64,000 bases of DNA from Leptolyngbyaceae cyanobacterium clean351 (GTDB lineage: Bacteria; Cyanobacteriota; Cyanobacteriia; DAIDHW01). The notes below the pieces were generated by a model. That model saw only the letters and a list, made by a program, of their open reading frames with translations, had not been told where the DNA came from and ran no database searches. The stretch spans positions 434,353-498,352 of the forward strand of contig DAIDHW010000001.1 in NCBI GenBank assembly GCA_027451865.1, read 5' to 3'. This document shows, piece after piece, positions 19,373 through 27,734 of this stretch; positions within the stretch are counted from its first letter, which is position 1, and every line of letters starts with the position of its first letter. The position numbers and the translations under genes are program-made.

Positions 19373-19783
19373 ATGGCCTCAGCTTCTAGCCAACCTTTGA
19401 CCGGTAAAGCCCTGCTCCAAAAACTCAAGGAACTTCCTCACCTATCCCGGCGTGAGATAGCAAAAGCCTGCGGGTACTATACTGAAGGCAGAGGTGGTCG
19501 GGCAAGGGTCAACCTAACTGAATTTTATGACGCCATCCTGGCCGCCAAGGGAATTCCCATCAATCCTGATGCCCATAAAGACAGTCGGGGTAGAGAACCT
19601 ACCTACCGTATCACTGTGCACAAAAATGGTCAAATTGTCATCGGCTCGGCCTACACGGAAGGTATGGGTCTCAAACCCGGAGACGAGTTTGAAATCAAAC
19701 TCGGTTACAAGCATATTCGTCTGATCCAAACCGGGCACCAGGGGGAGGCTAATGGATTTGAGGTAGGGCCAGGCCGACTTTAG
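19373..19783 (+). CDS. Cyanobacterial AbrB-type transcriptional regulator (cyAbrB)
   Basis: 136 residues. The N-terminal region (LTGKALLQKLKELPHLSRR, about residues 8-27) and the mid-section with GYYTEGRGGRARVNL are hallmarks of the cyAbrB family; the C-terminal ~50 residues form the swapped-hairpin DNA-binding domain ending KLGYKHIRLIQ. CyAbrBs are abundant global regulators linked to nitrogen and carbon metabolism and development in cyanobacteria. The domain order is inverted compared with Bacillus AbrB, as is normal for this group. Which paralogue (cyAbrB1 or cyAbrB2) is not decided here. Confidence 0.93.
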   Translation: MASASSQPLTGKALLQKLKELPHLSRREIAKACGYYTEGRGGRARVNLTEFYDAILAAKGIPINPDAHKDSRGREPTYRITVHKNGQIVIGSAYTEGMGLKPGDEFEIKLGYKHIRLIQTGHQGEANGFEVGPGRL

Positions 19784-20034
19784 CTTTTACTTTGTCTGCT
19801 TCCCTAGCTTCATCCCCCAGTCCCGGTAACCTCCCTCAGCTGTGGTCACGGTATTGACTCCCCCCAGAGGATGCTAAACGTGCTATGCTGAGATAGCCTG
19901 ATAGGCGTGAGTCTTGGACTTTACGGTTGGCCCGCTGCGGCACCCAAGCAACTCCTCAGCTGGCTGTAAATTGCTTAAAGTCTCCGGCTTGGGGTCGTGA
20001 TGTGCTCAGCCGGCCATTCCCCTAACTAGTTCCC
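19784..20034 (+). other. trpE upstream region with a hairpin
   Basis: The 251-base gap has a TATGCT at 19884-19889 that could be a -10 box giving a long leader. CCGGCT (19984-19989) pairs with AGCCGG (20008-20013) just before the TTG start of trpE. I found no Trp-codon-rich leader peptide and no T-tract, so classical attenuation is not supported. Confidence 0.4.
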
Positions 20035-21558
20035 TTGCTGTCCCCTGACTTCCCCCAGTTTCTCTCCTTGGCCACCCAAGGTAACTTTATTCCGGTCTAC
20101 CAAGAGTGGGTGGCCGACCTTGATACTCCAGTATCAGCTTGGTATCGCGTCTGTGCTGACCGCTCCTACAACTTCCTACTTGAGTCAGTGGAAGGGGGGG
20201 CAAACCTGGGCCGCTATAGTATTTTGGGCTGCGACCCCCTTTGGATCCTGGAAACCCGGGGTGCAATCACTACCCAGACCCATCGTGATGGTCAAGTAGA
20301 AGTATTTAACGGTGACCCCTTTGGGGTTCTGAAGCATTGCCTACAGCCCTACCAGCCGGTTAAACTTCCCCAGCTACCGCCAGGCATTGGGGGGCTGTTT
20401 GGTTACTGGGGCTACGAACTGATCTCCTGGATTGAGCCGCGGGTTCCTACGCACCCTCTCCAGGCTCAGGATCTGCCAGATGGTCTGTGGATGCAGGTAG
20501 ACCACCTCCTAATCTTCGACCAGGTGCAGCGCAAGATTTGGGTGGTGGCCTACGCCGATCTGCGCAGTGGCGACCCAGGACAAGCTTACCAAACTGCCTG
20601 TGACCGGGTGCGAGACCTAGTGGCACGACTAAGTGCACCCCTGCCAGCAGCCTCTAGCCTTTTGAGCTGGAGAGCACCGGATCACTCCCAGCCTCAGCTT
20701 GCATACCAGAGCCCCATTTCCCCCAGCCAATTTTGTCAGGGAGTAGAGCGGGCCAGAAAGCTGATCTACGCTGGAGACATTTTCCAGGTCACCCTATCTC
20801 AACCCCTAGAGGCGGTCTACTCTGGTCATCCCTTTGACCTATATCGCTCCCTGCGCTTGATCAACCCTTCTCCCTACATGGCCTACTTCCAATGGGGAGA
20901 CTGGCAAATGATTGGTTCTAGTCCAGAGGTAATGGTAAAGGCCGAGCGGGATGGGAGTGGCAAAATGACCGCCACCCTCCGGCCCATCGCCGGCACCCGG
21001 CCCCGCGGTGCTGACCCAACTGCTGATGATGCCCTAGCCCAGGAACTGCGTCAAGACCCCAAGGAAGTGGCTGAACACATTATGTTGGTGGACTTGGGGC
21101 GCAACGACTTAGGACGGGTCTGTCGCCAAGGCACCGTGCGTGTGGAAGACCTGATGGTAGTGGAGCGCTATTCCCACGTCATGCATCTAGTCAGTCAGGT
21201 GACAGGGGAGCTCGATTCAGACAAAGGGGCGTGGGAATTAATGAAAGCCTGCTTCCCAGCCGGTACTGTCAGTGGCGCCCCCAAAATCCGGGCCATGGAA
21301 ATCATTTATGAACTGGAGGGGGCCCGCCGGGGTCTGTACGCAGGGGCCTACGGCTACTACGACTTTGAGGGTCAGTTGAACACGGCGATCACCATTCGTA
21401 CCATGGTTGTAACCCCCAGGAATGGAGCTGACCACCTAGTGAGAGTGCAGGCCGGGGCCGGGTTAGTAGCGGACTCCCAACCCGAACGAGAGTATCAAGA
21501 AACCCTGAATAAGGCTCGGGGAATGTTGGAGGCGATCCGTTGCTTAGCTAAACCTTAA
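20035..21558 (+). CDS. trpE: Anthranilate synthase component I
   Basis: 507 residues. It converts chorismate and ammonia (from TrpG) to anthranilate, the first step of tryptophan synthesis. The chorismate-binding domain is clear: YAGDIFQVTLSQ, SPEVMVKAERDG, PIAGTRPRG, HIMLVDLGRNDLGRV, and FPAGTVSGAPKIRAMEII. The N-terminal regulatory region has LLESVEGG, in which the Ser of the LLES element is the usual tryptophan feedback site. A TTG start is used at 20035. TrpG is not fused and not in the window. Confidence 0.96.
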   Translation: MLSPDFPQFLSLATQGNFIPVYQEWVADLDTPVSAWYRVCADRSYNFLLESVEGGANLGRYSILGCDPLWILETRGAITTQTHRDGQVEVFNGDPFGVLKHCLQPYQPVKLPQLPPGIGGLFGYWGYELISWIEPRVPTHPLQAQDLPDGLWMQVDHLLIFDQVQRKIWVVAYADLRSGDPGQAYQTACDRVRDLVARLSAPLPAASSLLSWRAPDHSQPQLAYQSPISPSQFCQGVERARKLIYAGDIFQVTLSQPLEAVYSGHPFDLYRSLRLINPSPYMAYFQWGDWQMIGSSPEVMVKAERDGSGKMTATLRPIAGTRPRGADPTADDALAQELRQDPKEVAEHIMLVDLGRNDLGRVCRQGTVRVEDLMVVERYSHVMHLVSQVTGELDSDKGAWELMKACFPAGTVSGAPKIRAMEIIYELEGARRGLYAGAYGYYDFEGQLNTAITIRTMVVTPRNGADHLVRVQAGAGLVADSQPEREYQETLNKARGMLEAIRCLAKP

Positions 21559-21587
21559 CCTAAGGGCAACCTAGAGCTTACCTAAAC

Positions 21588-21617
21588 TTTAGATAAGTAT
21601 CCTAAGATACATCTAAA
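21588..21617 (+). promoter_or_regulatory. NtcA-type palindrome (GTA-N8-TAC) upstream of the CRP/FNR-family gene
   Basis: GTA at 21597-21599 and TAC at 21608-21610 are separated by exactly eight bases, the NtcA consensus. The dyad is extended: GTATC pairs with GATAC, and flanking TTTAGAT (21588-21594) mirrors ATCTAAA (21611-21617) with a two-base offset. It ends about 20 bases before the ATG at 21638, closer than a class II activator site usually lies, so it may be repressive or autoregulatory. Confidence 0.65.
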
Positions 21618-21637
21618 TTTTCTGAGCCTCAGTTCCC

Positions 21638-22255
21638 ATGATCCAACCGCAAGTGCTTCTTCCCAGTCCTGACCTGCGTCAGTTGCTAGAGAGCCTTTAC
21701 CTGGACCAGCCGCTCCATCCCTTCCGGGGTGGGGAGGAAATCCCCCTTGGCCCAGGGGATATATGGGTGGTTTGTCGGGGGGTAGTGCTCCTGACAACTC
21801 TTCATGACAGTGGAGATGAAGCCCTAGTAGGACTAGTAGGCCCCGCTATGCCCTTTGGGTTGCCTTTGACCTGGGTTAACCCCTATCAGGCTAAGGCTCT
21901 TGGCCCCGTAGATTTAATGGGTTTGAGTGTCAAGGAGGTGGAAAATTCCCCAGCTCTCACCCAGGGGCTTTTTCAGCATTTGACCCGGCGGCTACGGCAA
22001 ACCGAGGCTATTCTGGCCTTAGCTGGCTGTCGGCGGGTAGAGGACCGACTGCGCCAGTTATTGCTGTTGCTCAAGGCCGAGTTTGGCCAGCCCATCCCGG
22101 GCGGCACCCGTTTGAATATCCGCCTTACCCATCAACACCTAGCCAATACCCTTGGTACTACCCGGGTGACGATCACTCGACTGCTTGGCCAGCTGCGGGA
22201 TGAAAAATGGCTGACCGTAGATACCAATCGTCACATAGTGTTGCGCCAGGGTTAA
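21638..22255 (+). CDS. CRP/FNR-family transcriptional regulator, NtcA-like
   Basis: 205 residues. The N-terminal ~110 residues are a small cyclic-nucleotide-binding-like beta barrel, and the C terminus is a winged helix with THQHLANTLGTTRVTITRLL, very close to the NtcA recognition helix. It is shorter than NtcA (about 222 residues) and its effector pocket looks different, so I treat it as a paralogue rather than NtcA itself. An NtcA-type palindrome lies directly upstream. It ends 3 bases before the convergent FAD oxidoreductase gene. The ligand is unknown. Confidence 0.85.
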   Translation: MIQPQVLLPSPDLRQLLESLYLDQPLHPFRGGEEIPLGPGDIWVVCRGVVLLTTLHDSGDEALVGLVGPAMPFGLPLTWVNPYQAKALGPVDLMGLSVKEVENSPALTQGLFQHLTRRLRQTEAILALAGCRRVEDRLRQLLLLLKAEFGQPIPGGTRLNIRLTHQHLANTLGTTRVTITRLLGQLRDEKWLTVDTNRHIVLRQG

Positions 22256-22258
22256 GGG

Positions 22259-24046
22259 TCAGGCTAAGGCGGTGACCAACAGCCAGTTTCCCGACCGATT
22301 TATCCTCCCCCACCCGGCCATGGTCTCCCCATCCCCATAGGTAAGTAGGGCCTGGTGCACCGCCGGATCTAGGGTTACCAGCTTAAGGGTTTGCCCTGGG
22401 CTTACCAAAGCGTAGTCTTGCTCTCCCCGGCGGCAAAATTGTCCCTTGAAACTGAGGCCGCCTCCCTGGGGCAGTGAGGGGGCACAGGGGGCATTGCCAT
22501 CCCCAGGGTAGACCTCAGGATGGTCTAGGTAGTACATCTGCCAAGTTGACCAGTCTGGGTGCTGGGGTGGACAGTTGAAGAGGGGCACTAGAGCTGCCGG
22601 GGCAGTGGGTTCCTGTACCAGTGCTAACTGTAACTGCCGCACCGATAGTTGGCGCGGCTGGCAGCGGTTCTCCACACACAGGGCAGCGGCCATACCCGCT
22701 GCCTGGCCAATTCCTAGGACTACCGGTTGTAGCCGGGTAGCGCCGTTAGCTATGTGGGTGACTGAAATATTTTTCTCGCAGACCAGCAAACCATCAACCG
22801 CAGCAGGCACTAGACAGTAATAGGGGACCGTAAAGGGGGTGCCAGTCGCTCGTCCTCCCCAGCGCAGGGTCTTAGAGGCTAGTGGCCAAGTGAGGCCAGG
22901 GTAGTGGTGGTCATTGACGTAGTTGCCAAGACCGATTGTTGCCGCCGCTAGGGGCGCCGCTTGGTGCCCGGGCCCAGGTAGTAGGTCCTGCTCAGTTAGG
23001 GTGGATAACCCCTGGAGGCGCCGACTCTCCCGGTAGTAGGGATGCAATCCGTAGGCGCCCCCTCCTAGACCAGGGCGCGAGGACGGGAAGGAATTTTCCG
23101 CCAAACCGTAGCGTCTGCCCAGTTGGCTTTGGATCCAGTGGGCAAAGTTTTGGCTGTGCCAGAGACACTCCTGTAGGAAAGTGTGCCGGTCAGCACTCAC
23201 CAGACGGTCTAAACCGGTGCCGTAGTCGTTACCACAGATGGGCCAATTGATCATGAATTGCCCCCCGGGTAGGCGACCGTAATTGAGAAAAGCTTCAGCC
23301 CCATGACCCGCCCAAGCTCCCTGAAAGAGGGCTTCATCAAATCCAGGGGCAGGGGGGATGGCCGCCGCCATTTCCCGGGCTCCCCAGTCCCGCAGCACTA
23401 CTACCCAGGTGGGGGCCTGAACCGGGTATAGGGGGGGGGTCTGGGCTGGTCCGAGGGGAGCGCTAGGCTCCTGGAACTCTCCCTGGTCCTCCCAGCCCCA
23501 GCGGTAGGGCACATTCCCAAGGGCTAACAGGTCGCCAAGCTCAGTTCCATCGAGGGTGACCCAGGCGTGCACTGTCACCCGGTCAAACTCTACCCCCATC
23601 ACCTGCTCTCCCTGACGGATCAGGGCCCGGGGGGTTTGGCCCCAGATCCAGTGAAGATTGGGTAGCTGGGCGACCCACTCCCGAAATATCTGGGCGCCTA
23701 GGGCTGGTTCATAAGTAAAAAAACTCACCCAGCCGTGGTCCAGCCCCCCTGGTTGTTGCCGGGACAGGGCGGTGAGGAAGGCTGCCCAGATCCCACTTTG
23801 AAAGGCGATTAACTCGTTACCGTCCGGGGCACTGACGCCGGCACTGGTGAGCATTCCCCCCAGCCAGGCAAATTCACTTACCAGGACGGTTTTAGCTCCC
23901 CGCCTGGCAGCTTGAAGGGCAGCAGCAGTACCCCCGGTGCCACCCCCTACCACTAGGACTTCGGCTTGAATTTTCTCCCTCATGGGTGGTTTTGCCTTCT
24001 CGTCTGGTGTACCGACAGCATCGGCCCGTCTTTTCTCCTGGGCCAT
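22259..24046 (-). CDS. FAD-dependent oxidoreductase (FAD_oxidored family)
   Basis: 595 residues from the ATG at 24046; a second start at 23983 (MREKIQAEVLVV) would remove a charged 21-residue extension and is also plausible. A Rossmann FAD motif VVGGGTGGTAAALQAARRG follows at residues about 31-50. Further on are WVTLDGTELGDLLAL and a C-terminal FAD segment GIGQAAGMAAALCVE typical of this family. Enzymes of this group are widely predicted but rarely characterised, and the substrate is unknown. No partner electron-transfer gene is adjacent; prmA lies upstream on the same strand. Confidence 0.82.
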   Translation of the reverse strand: MAQEKRRADAVGTPDEKAKPPMREKIQAEVLVVGGGTGGTAAALQAARRGAKTVLVSEFAWLGGMLTSAGVSAPDGNELIAFQSGIWAAFLTALSRQQPGGLDHGWVSFFTYEPALGAQIFREWVAQLPNLHWIWGQTPRALIRQGEQVMGVEFDRVTVHAWVTLDGTELGDLLALGNVPYRWGWEDQGEFQEPSAPLGPAQTPPLYPVQAPTWVVVLRDWGAREMAAAIPPAPGFDEALFQGAWAGHGAEAFLNYGRLPGGQFMINWPICGNDYGTGLDRLVSADRHTFLQECLWHSQNFAHWIQSQLGRRYGLAENSFPSSRPGLGGGAYGLHPYYRESRRLQGLSTLTEQDLLPGPGHQAAPLAAATIGLGNYVNDHHYPGLTWPLASKTLRWGGRATGTPFTVPYYCLVPAAVDGLLVCEKNISVTHIANGATRLQPVVLGIGQAAGMAAALCVENRCQPRQLSVRQLQLALVQEPTAPAALVPLFNCPPQHPDWSTWQMYYLDHPEVYPGDGNAPCAPSLPQGGGLSFKGQFCRRGEQDYALVSPGQTLKLVTLDPAVHQALLTYGDGETMAGWGRINRSGNWLLVTALA

Positions 24047-24092
24047 TACTGACTTTAGTCAGCCACGGGTTGTTGGGTCAGGACCATCCAAC

Positions 24093-24977
24093 TTAGCTGG
24101 GGTGACGACGGATGTGCATACAGCACCAATCCTGCCGCCGCCACAGAGCCGCCAGGGTCCAGCCCTCGCGGTCCACCGCCGCCACTACCTCCTGGGTTTG
24201 CTCAATGAGGAAGCCACTGAGGATTCCCCAGGCGATGGGCTTGGTAATCCGACAGAAATCGGGCATTAACTGAATCACAGTTTCCGCCAAGATATTGCAG
24301 ACAAACCCGTCTGCTGGTTCCCGACCGAGGAGCTGCTCGATACTGCCGGTCCCTAGCACCAAACCTTCAGGACTAAGCCCATTGAGGGTCCAGTTGCTGC
24401 GGGTGGCAGCCACGGCCAAGGGGTCATTATCCACTGCGTAGACTAAAGGTGCTCCGAGCAAAGCCGCCCCTAACGCTAGGATGCCTGACCCACAGCCAAT
24501 GTCTGCCACCACCCCAGGCTTTGCTCCCAGGCGCATTTCCAGTCCTTCCAGACACAATTGGGTAGTGGCATGGGCCCCGGTACCAAAGGCAATCCCCGGG
24601 TCAAGGCGCAGCACTAGACGTTCTGTGGGGGTTGGTGGATCAAGCCAAGCTGGCACCACCACCAGGCGAGTGCCCACTTCCTCGGGGTGCCAGTGCTGCT
24701 TCCAACTACTTGCCCAATCCTCCTCCTGAATCATTCCCCAAGAAACCCGGGGCGGGGGGAAATCAAGACAGACAGCATCCTGGTCCAAAAAAAAGCTCAA
24801 AGCTGCCAAGTCCAAGACGTGGGCATGGCCCTCGGGCAAATAAGCCCGCACCAAGAGATCGTCTCCCGCGGCTTCACTGGCAGTGCCACGACAACCAAAC
24901 TTTTCCAGGCGCCAGGTAATGCTGTCCTCAAGGGAAAGATGACCTTCAACGCGGATTTCCCACCAGTTGCTAGCCAT
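24093..24977 (-). CDS. prmA: Ribosomal protein L11 methyltransferase
   Basis: 294 residues, typical length. It trimethylates ribosomal protein L11 using S-adenosylmethionine. The N-terminal substrate-recognition domain is followed by DPGIAFGTGAHATTQLCLE, the SAM-binding VADIGCGSGILALGA, AVDNDPLAV and CNILAETV. It is 46 bases upstream of the FAD oxidoreductase on the same strand and divergent from the small gene at 25056. No abnormal residue was seen. Confidence 0.95.
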   Translation of the reverse strand: MASNWWEIRVEGHLSLEDSITWRLEKFGCRGTASEAAGDDLLVRAYLPEGHAHVLDLAALSFFLDQDAVCLDFPPPRVSWGMIQEEDWASSWKQHWHPEEVGTRLVVVPAWLDPPTPTERLVLRLDPGIAFGTGAHATTQLCLEGLEMRLGAKPGVVADIGCGSGILALGAALLGAPLVYAVDNDPLAVAATRSNWTLNGLSPEGLVLGTGSIEQLLGREPADGFVCNILAETVIQLMPDFCRITKPIAWGILSGFLIEQTQEVVAAVDREGWTLAALWRRQDWCCMHIRRHPS

Positions 24978-25055
24978 GGCCTAACTCTGTAAAAGATTCT
25001 GTATCATACTCAGATTATGCTATCGACGATCCCTCAGCTCTTAACTTGACCTCCC

Positions 25056-25433
25056 ATGGCAGTTCCTTTTCATATCCTGGTGGCCGGTAACCCGGCAATA
25101 GTGTTTGCCAGCCGGGGGGGCACCCCCAATCGGGTGCTGCCTATTTTGGAGCCATTCCTGGAGAAGTTTTGGCAGGAGCGCCTTAGTGAAGGGGCATTCA
25201 CAGACACTCCCGAGTGTCTTTTAGCGCAGATTATTGTCCGCTTCGGCTTTGAAATTTGTGAGGATGACTTCTCCAATTTGCGGGTAGGGGTGCGCTTCTA
25301 CACCGAAGCAGAATATATGTATTATATTACCCAGGAGCATTCTGTGGAAGTTTGGGTACCCCAAGCTGCCTACCGGAGCCACCCCGAGCTCGGGCTAGCG
25401 GGGTGCCAACTTTGGCAAGTGATAGACCCCTGA
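25056..25433 (+). CDS. Conserved hypothetical protein, 125 residues
   Basis: No named family is recognised. It starts at an ATG after a short divergent spacer, is well balanced in composition, and holds a run of acidic/aromatic residues (FEICEDDFSNLRV, then YTEAEYMYYI). It looks like a compact soluble alpha/beta protein without a signal peptide. The following LCP gene has a long open frame overlapping its end, but the real LCP start lies 162 bases downstream. A cyanobacterium-restricted protein is likely. Confidence 0.6.
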   Translation: MAVPFHILVAGNPAIVFASRGGTPNRVLPILEPFLEKFWQERLSEGAFTDTPECLLAQIIVRFGFEICEDDFSNLRVGVRFYTEAEYMYYITQEHSVEVWVPQAAYRSHPELGLAGCQLWQVIDP

Positions 25434-25594
25434 CAGCCAAAGATCAAAAGGCTGTCGTCACCCCCCCCAACCCCTCACAGATTATAAAAATCTGTTTAAG
25501 ATATGGCAATGACAAGTCTTTGTGGTCCGAGATTGGGGAGGTTCCCAGATTTAGGACTCAGGACCGCCTACCCGTCAGCATCTATGCACTTCAT

Positions 25595-26929
25595 ATGGGT
25601 AAAAAACCACAGTCTGTTCGTTCCCGGTCTCCCTACCGCCTGCTTTGGGGTGGGGTAATCATCGCTGCTGCCTCTGCCACCGCTGGGGCTGCCCTGGGGA
25701 TGTTGTTTGCCTTTGCCCCTCTCAAACCAGCGCAAAGTTCTGCCGGCAACGGGGTGCTAGACCCCACAGCCCCCATGACTATCCTACCCGCCACCCTAGC
25801 CCGGCCTGTGAATATCCTGGTTCTGGGGATCGATAACTCCGGTCATCCCCACCAAGCCAATTTCACTCCGGCTCAAGCCATGGCAGGCAACAGCGATACC
25901 ATGCTGCTGGTGCGAATCTACCCTGACGGTCGCATCCACGTCCTCTCGATCCCCCGCGACACCCAGGTCCAGATCCCCGGCCTAGGGGTAGCTAAGGTAA
26001 ACGCAGCCAACGGCGCCGGTGGACCGCGCCTGGCCGCCCAGACCGTGAGCCAGCTATTAGATGGGGTGCAAATTGACCGCTATCTCCGGATCGATACCCA
26101 GGGGCTGATCCAAATGGTGGATGCCCTAGGGAGCGTGCAAGTAGATGTACCGGAGGCGATGCACTACACGGACAACATCCAGCACCTGTACATAGACTTC
26201 GAACCTGGAGTGCAGTCTATGGATGGTCAGCGGCTGGAGGAGTATATTAGATTCCGCCATGACCCCCTTGGAGACATTGGTCGGGTCCAACGCCAAGAGG
26301 AAGTCATGAGGGCCCTGTTGGCTAAGATGCTCCAACCCCAGACCCTCGAGCGCCTCCCGGCTCTGCTGCAGGTGGTTAAGCAGAATGTCGATACGGATTT
26401 GTCTGTGGGGGAAATGCTGGCAGTGTTGCAGGTGGCCATTCACACCCACCTACACAATCTCGAGTTGACCATGCTCCCGGGCCGCTTCAGCAGTTATCGG
26501 GTGTCCCCCATCAGCTACTGGCTGTGCAATTATAAGGCCACTGCCGGAGTGATGCAGCGCTTCTTCGATCTTCCCCTGGGAGTAGCACCCGTCTCCCTTA
26601 CCCCCTCCCAGGTGACCGTGGGGGTTGAAAATGGCGCTAACCAACCGGGATTAGCAGAGAAAACTGTCCAGTGGCTGCGCAGCCAGGGGTTTACCCAAGC
26701 CTACCGTTCTGACCATGATGTAGACAACCTTACCAATGGGCACACTACGGTGATCGGCGCCAAGGCCAACCCAGCCCAAGCAAACCTGGTACGCCAAACC
26801 CTCGGGGTCGGTCGAGTGCAAATCGCCTCTACCGGCGACCTGTCGGCAGACGTGACCGTAGTTGCCGGCCCTGACCTAACCGCACTCCTAGACCGCCCTA
26901 CGCCAACTGGTAGTCCCACCCATCCCTAG
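25595..26929 (+). CDS. LytR-CpsA-Psr (LCP) family phosphotransferase
   Basis: 444 residues from ATG 25595; the open frame reaches back to 25352, but that extension overlaps the upstream gene and precedes the normal cytoplasmic tail, so I reject it. One membrane helix (residues about 15-38) anchors an extracytoplasmic LCP domain containing VLGIDNSG, GNSDTMLLVRIYP, SIPRDTQV and FRHDPLGDIGRVQRQ, with the Arg and Asp residues that hold the lipid pyrophosphate. LCP enzymes attach glycopolymers to the cell envelope. The last ~110 residues match a LytR_C-type domain. Confidence 0.93.
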   Translation: MGKKPQSVRSRSPYRLLWGGVIIAAASATAGAALGMLFAFAPLKPAQSSAGNGVLDPTAPMTILPATLARPVNILVLGIDNSGHPHQANFTPAQAMAGNSDTMLLVRIYPDGRIHVLSIPRDTQVQIPGLGVAKVNAANGAGGPRLAAQTVSQLLDGVQIDRYLRIDTQGLIQMVDALGSVQVDVPEAMHYTDNIQHLYIDFEPGVQSMDGQRLEEYIRFRHDPLGDIGRVQRQEEVMRALLAKMLQPQTLERLPALLQVVKQNVDTDLSVGEMLAVLQVAIHTHLHNLELTMLPGRFSSYRVSPISYWLCNYKATAGVMQRFFDLPLGVAPVSLTPSQVTVGVENGANQPGLAEKTVQWLRSQGFTQAYRSDHDVDNLTNGHTTVIGAKANPAQANLVRQTLGVGRVQIASTGDLSADVTVVAGPDLTALLDRPTPTGSPTHP

Positions 26930-27624
26930 GGACGAACGGGGACCGCTGGCAGTTCGAGCTGAACTCGCTGGTCATCACTGACTAGGGAGAGGCCTAGGAC
27001 TTTAGAACGGTCTACTAAGGCTAAGGGGATCCTGACTAGGTAGGGGTAGGGAGAACTGTGGGGAGGAAGATTGGCCGGCAACCCCTGGGAGCGGGCACTA
27101 AGCTCCTCCCCTTGGTCGTTGGTGACCACCAGCCCCAGATTACTAAATTGCGCCTCTTGGTTACCTTGGTTCCTGAGGGTTAACTGGAGCTGCAGGTACC
27201 CTGACTGCTGTTGAATACTATTCACCTGCAAGCTTACTCCCCCACTGTAGGTAATCAGGGCGGGACTAGCTGGGGAAGGAGAGATAATGGAAACGGGGGC
27301 AGGGCTAGTCGGGGGAGCAGACGGGGAAGGAGAGAGAACAGGGTTAGCTGGGGAAGGGGGGCGCGAAGGCCGCGCAGCAGGGGGAGAATTGCTGAGAGAA
27401 ACGTTCACCTGCTGCATCCTCGCCTTCATCAGGGCAATAATATCGGACTCGCGCAGGAGTACAAGGGTGCCCGCCTGCCCAGTCCACTCGTTGCCGTTAG
27501 TGGTGGGATCGGTGGCGGGTTGGCTAACCTCCTGGAGGGCTTCCCGTCCCAGGTGGTAGGTGACCAGGCAGCTGGCCACACCAGCCCCGACAATCAGTAG
27601 CCCTAGGGCAAATCGAGGTCTCAT
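26926..27624 (-). CDS. Membrane-anchored protein with a Pro/Ser linker, function unknown
   Basis: 232 residues from ATG 27624 (MRPRFALGLLIVGAGV). An upstream ATG at 27681 falls inside the tRNA-Ile gene (its anticodon), so it cannot be the true start. One N-terminal helix, then residues about 75-120 of alternating Pro and Ser, then a beta-rich C-terminal domain with LQLQLTLRNQGNQEAQFSN, which resembles a small immunoglobulin-like module. It overlaps the LCP gene stop by 4 bases in convergent orientation. It is probably exported to the periplasm or outer face; the role is unknown. Confidence 0.65.
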   Translation of the reverse strand: MRPRFALGLLIVGAGVASCLVTYHLGREALQEVSQPATDPTTNGNEWTGQAGTLVLLRESDIIALMKARMQQVNVSLSNSPPAARPSRPPSPANPVLSPSPSAPPTSPAPVSIISPSPASPALITYSGGVSLQVNSIQQQSGYLQLQLTLRNQGNQEAQFSNLGLVVTNDQGEELSARSQGLPANLPPHSSPYPYLVRIPLALVDRSKVLGLSLVSDDQRVQLELPAVPVRP

Positions 27625-27645
27625 AGGGTAAAATGAGAATCGTAA

Positions 27646-27718
27646 CCAGGATTGGCCGAGCGGATTAGGCTCAGAACTCATAATTCTGCTTAGGCAGGTT
27701 CAACTCCTGCATCCTGGA
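27646..27718 (+). tRNA. tRNA-Ile with CAU anticodon (lysidine-modified type)
   Basis: A complete cloverleaf: acceptor CCAGGAT (27646-27652) with ATCCTGG (27711-27717), all seven pairs perfect; D stem GCC/GGC (27655-27657, 27668-27670); anticodon stem CAGAA/TTCTG (27672-27676, 27684-27688) with loop CTCATAA, anticodon CAT at 27679-27681; five-base variable loop; T arm GCAGG/CCTGC around TTCAACT; discriminator A at 27718. The loop and D arm match plastid trnI-CAU, not initiator or elongator Met tRNA. TilS would convert C34 to lysidine so that it reads AUA. Confidence 0.93.
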
Positions 27719-27734
27719 TTGGTTAGATTCCCGA

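Noticed and set aside
25352-25594. Upstream extension of the LCP gene
   Set aside because: It overlaps the 3' end of the preceding gene in another frame and is not membrane-tail-like; MGKK at 25595 gives a normal start.
27625-27681. Upstream start of the minus-strand membrane protein
   Set aside because: It lies inside the tRNA-Ile gene.
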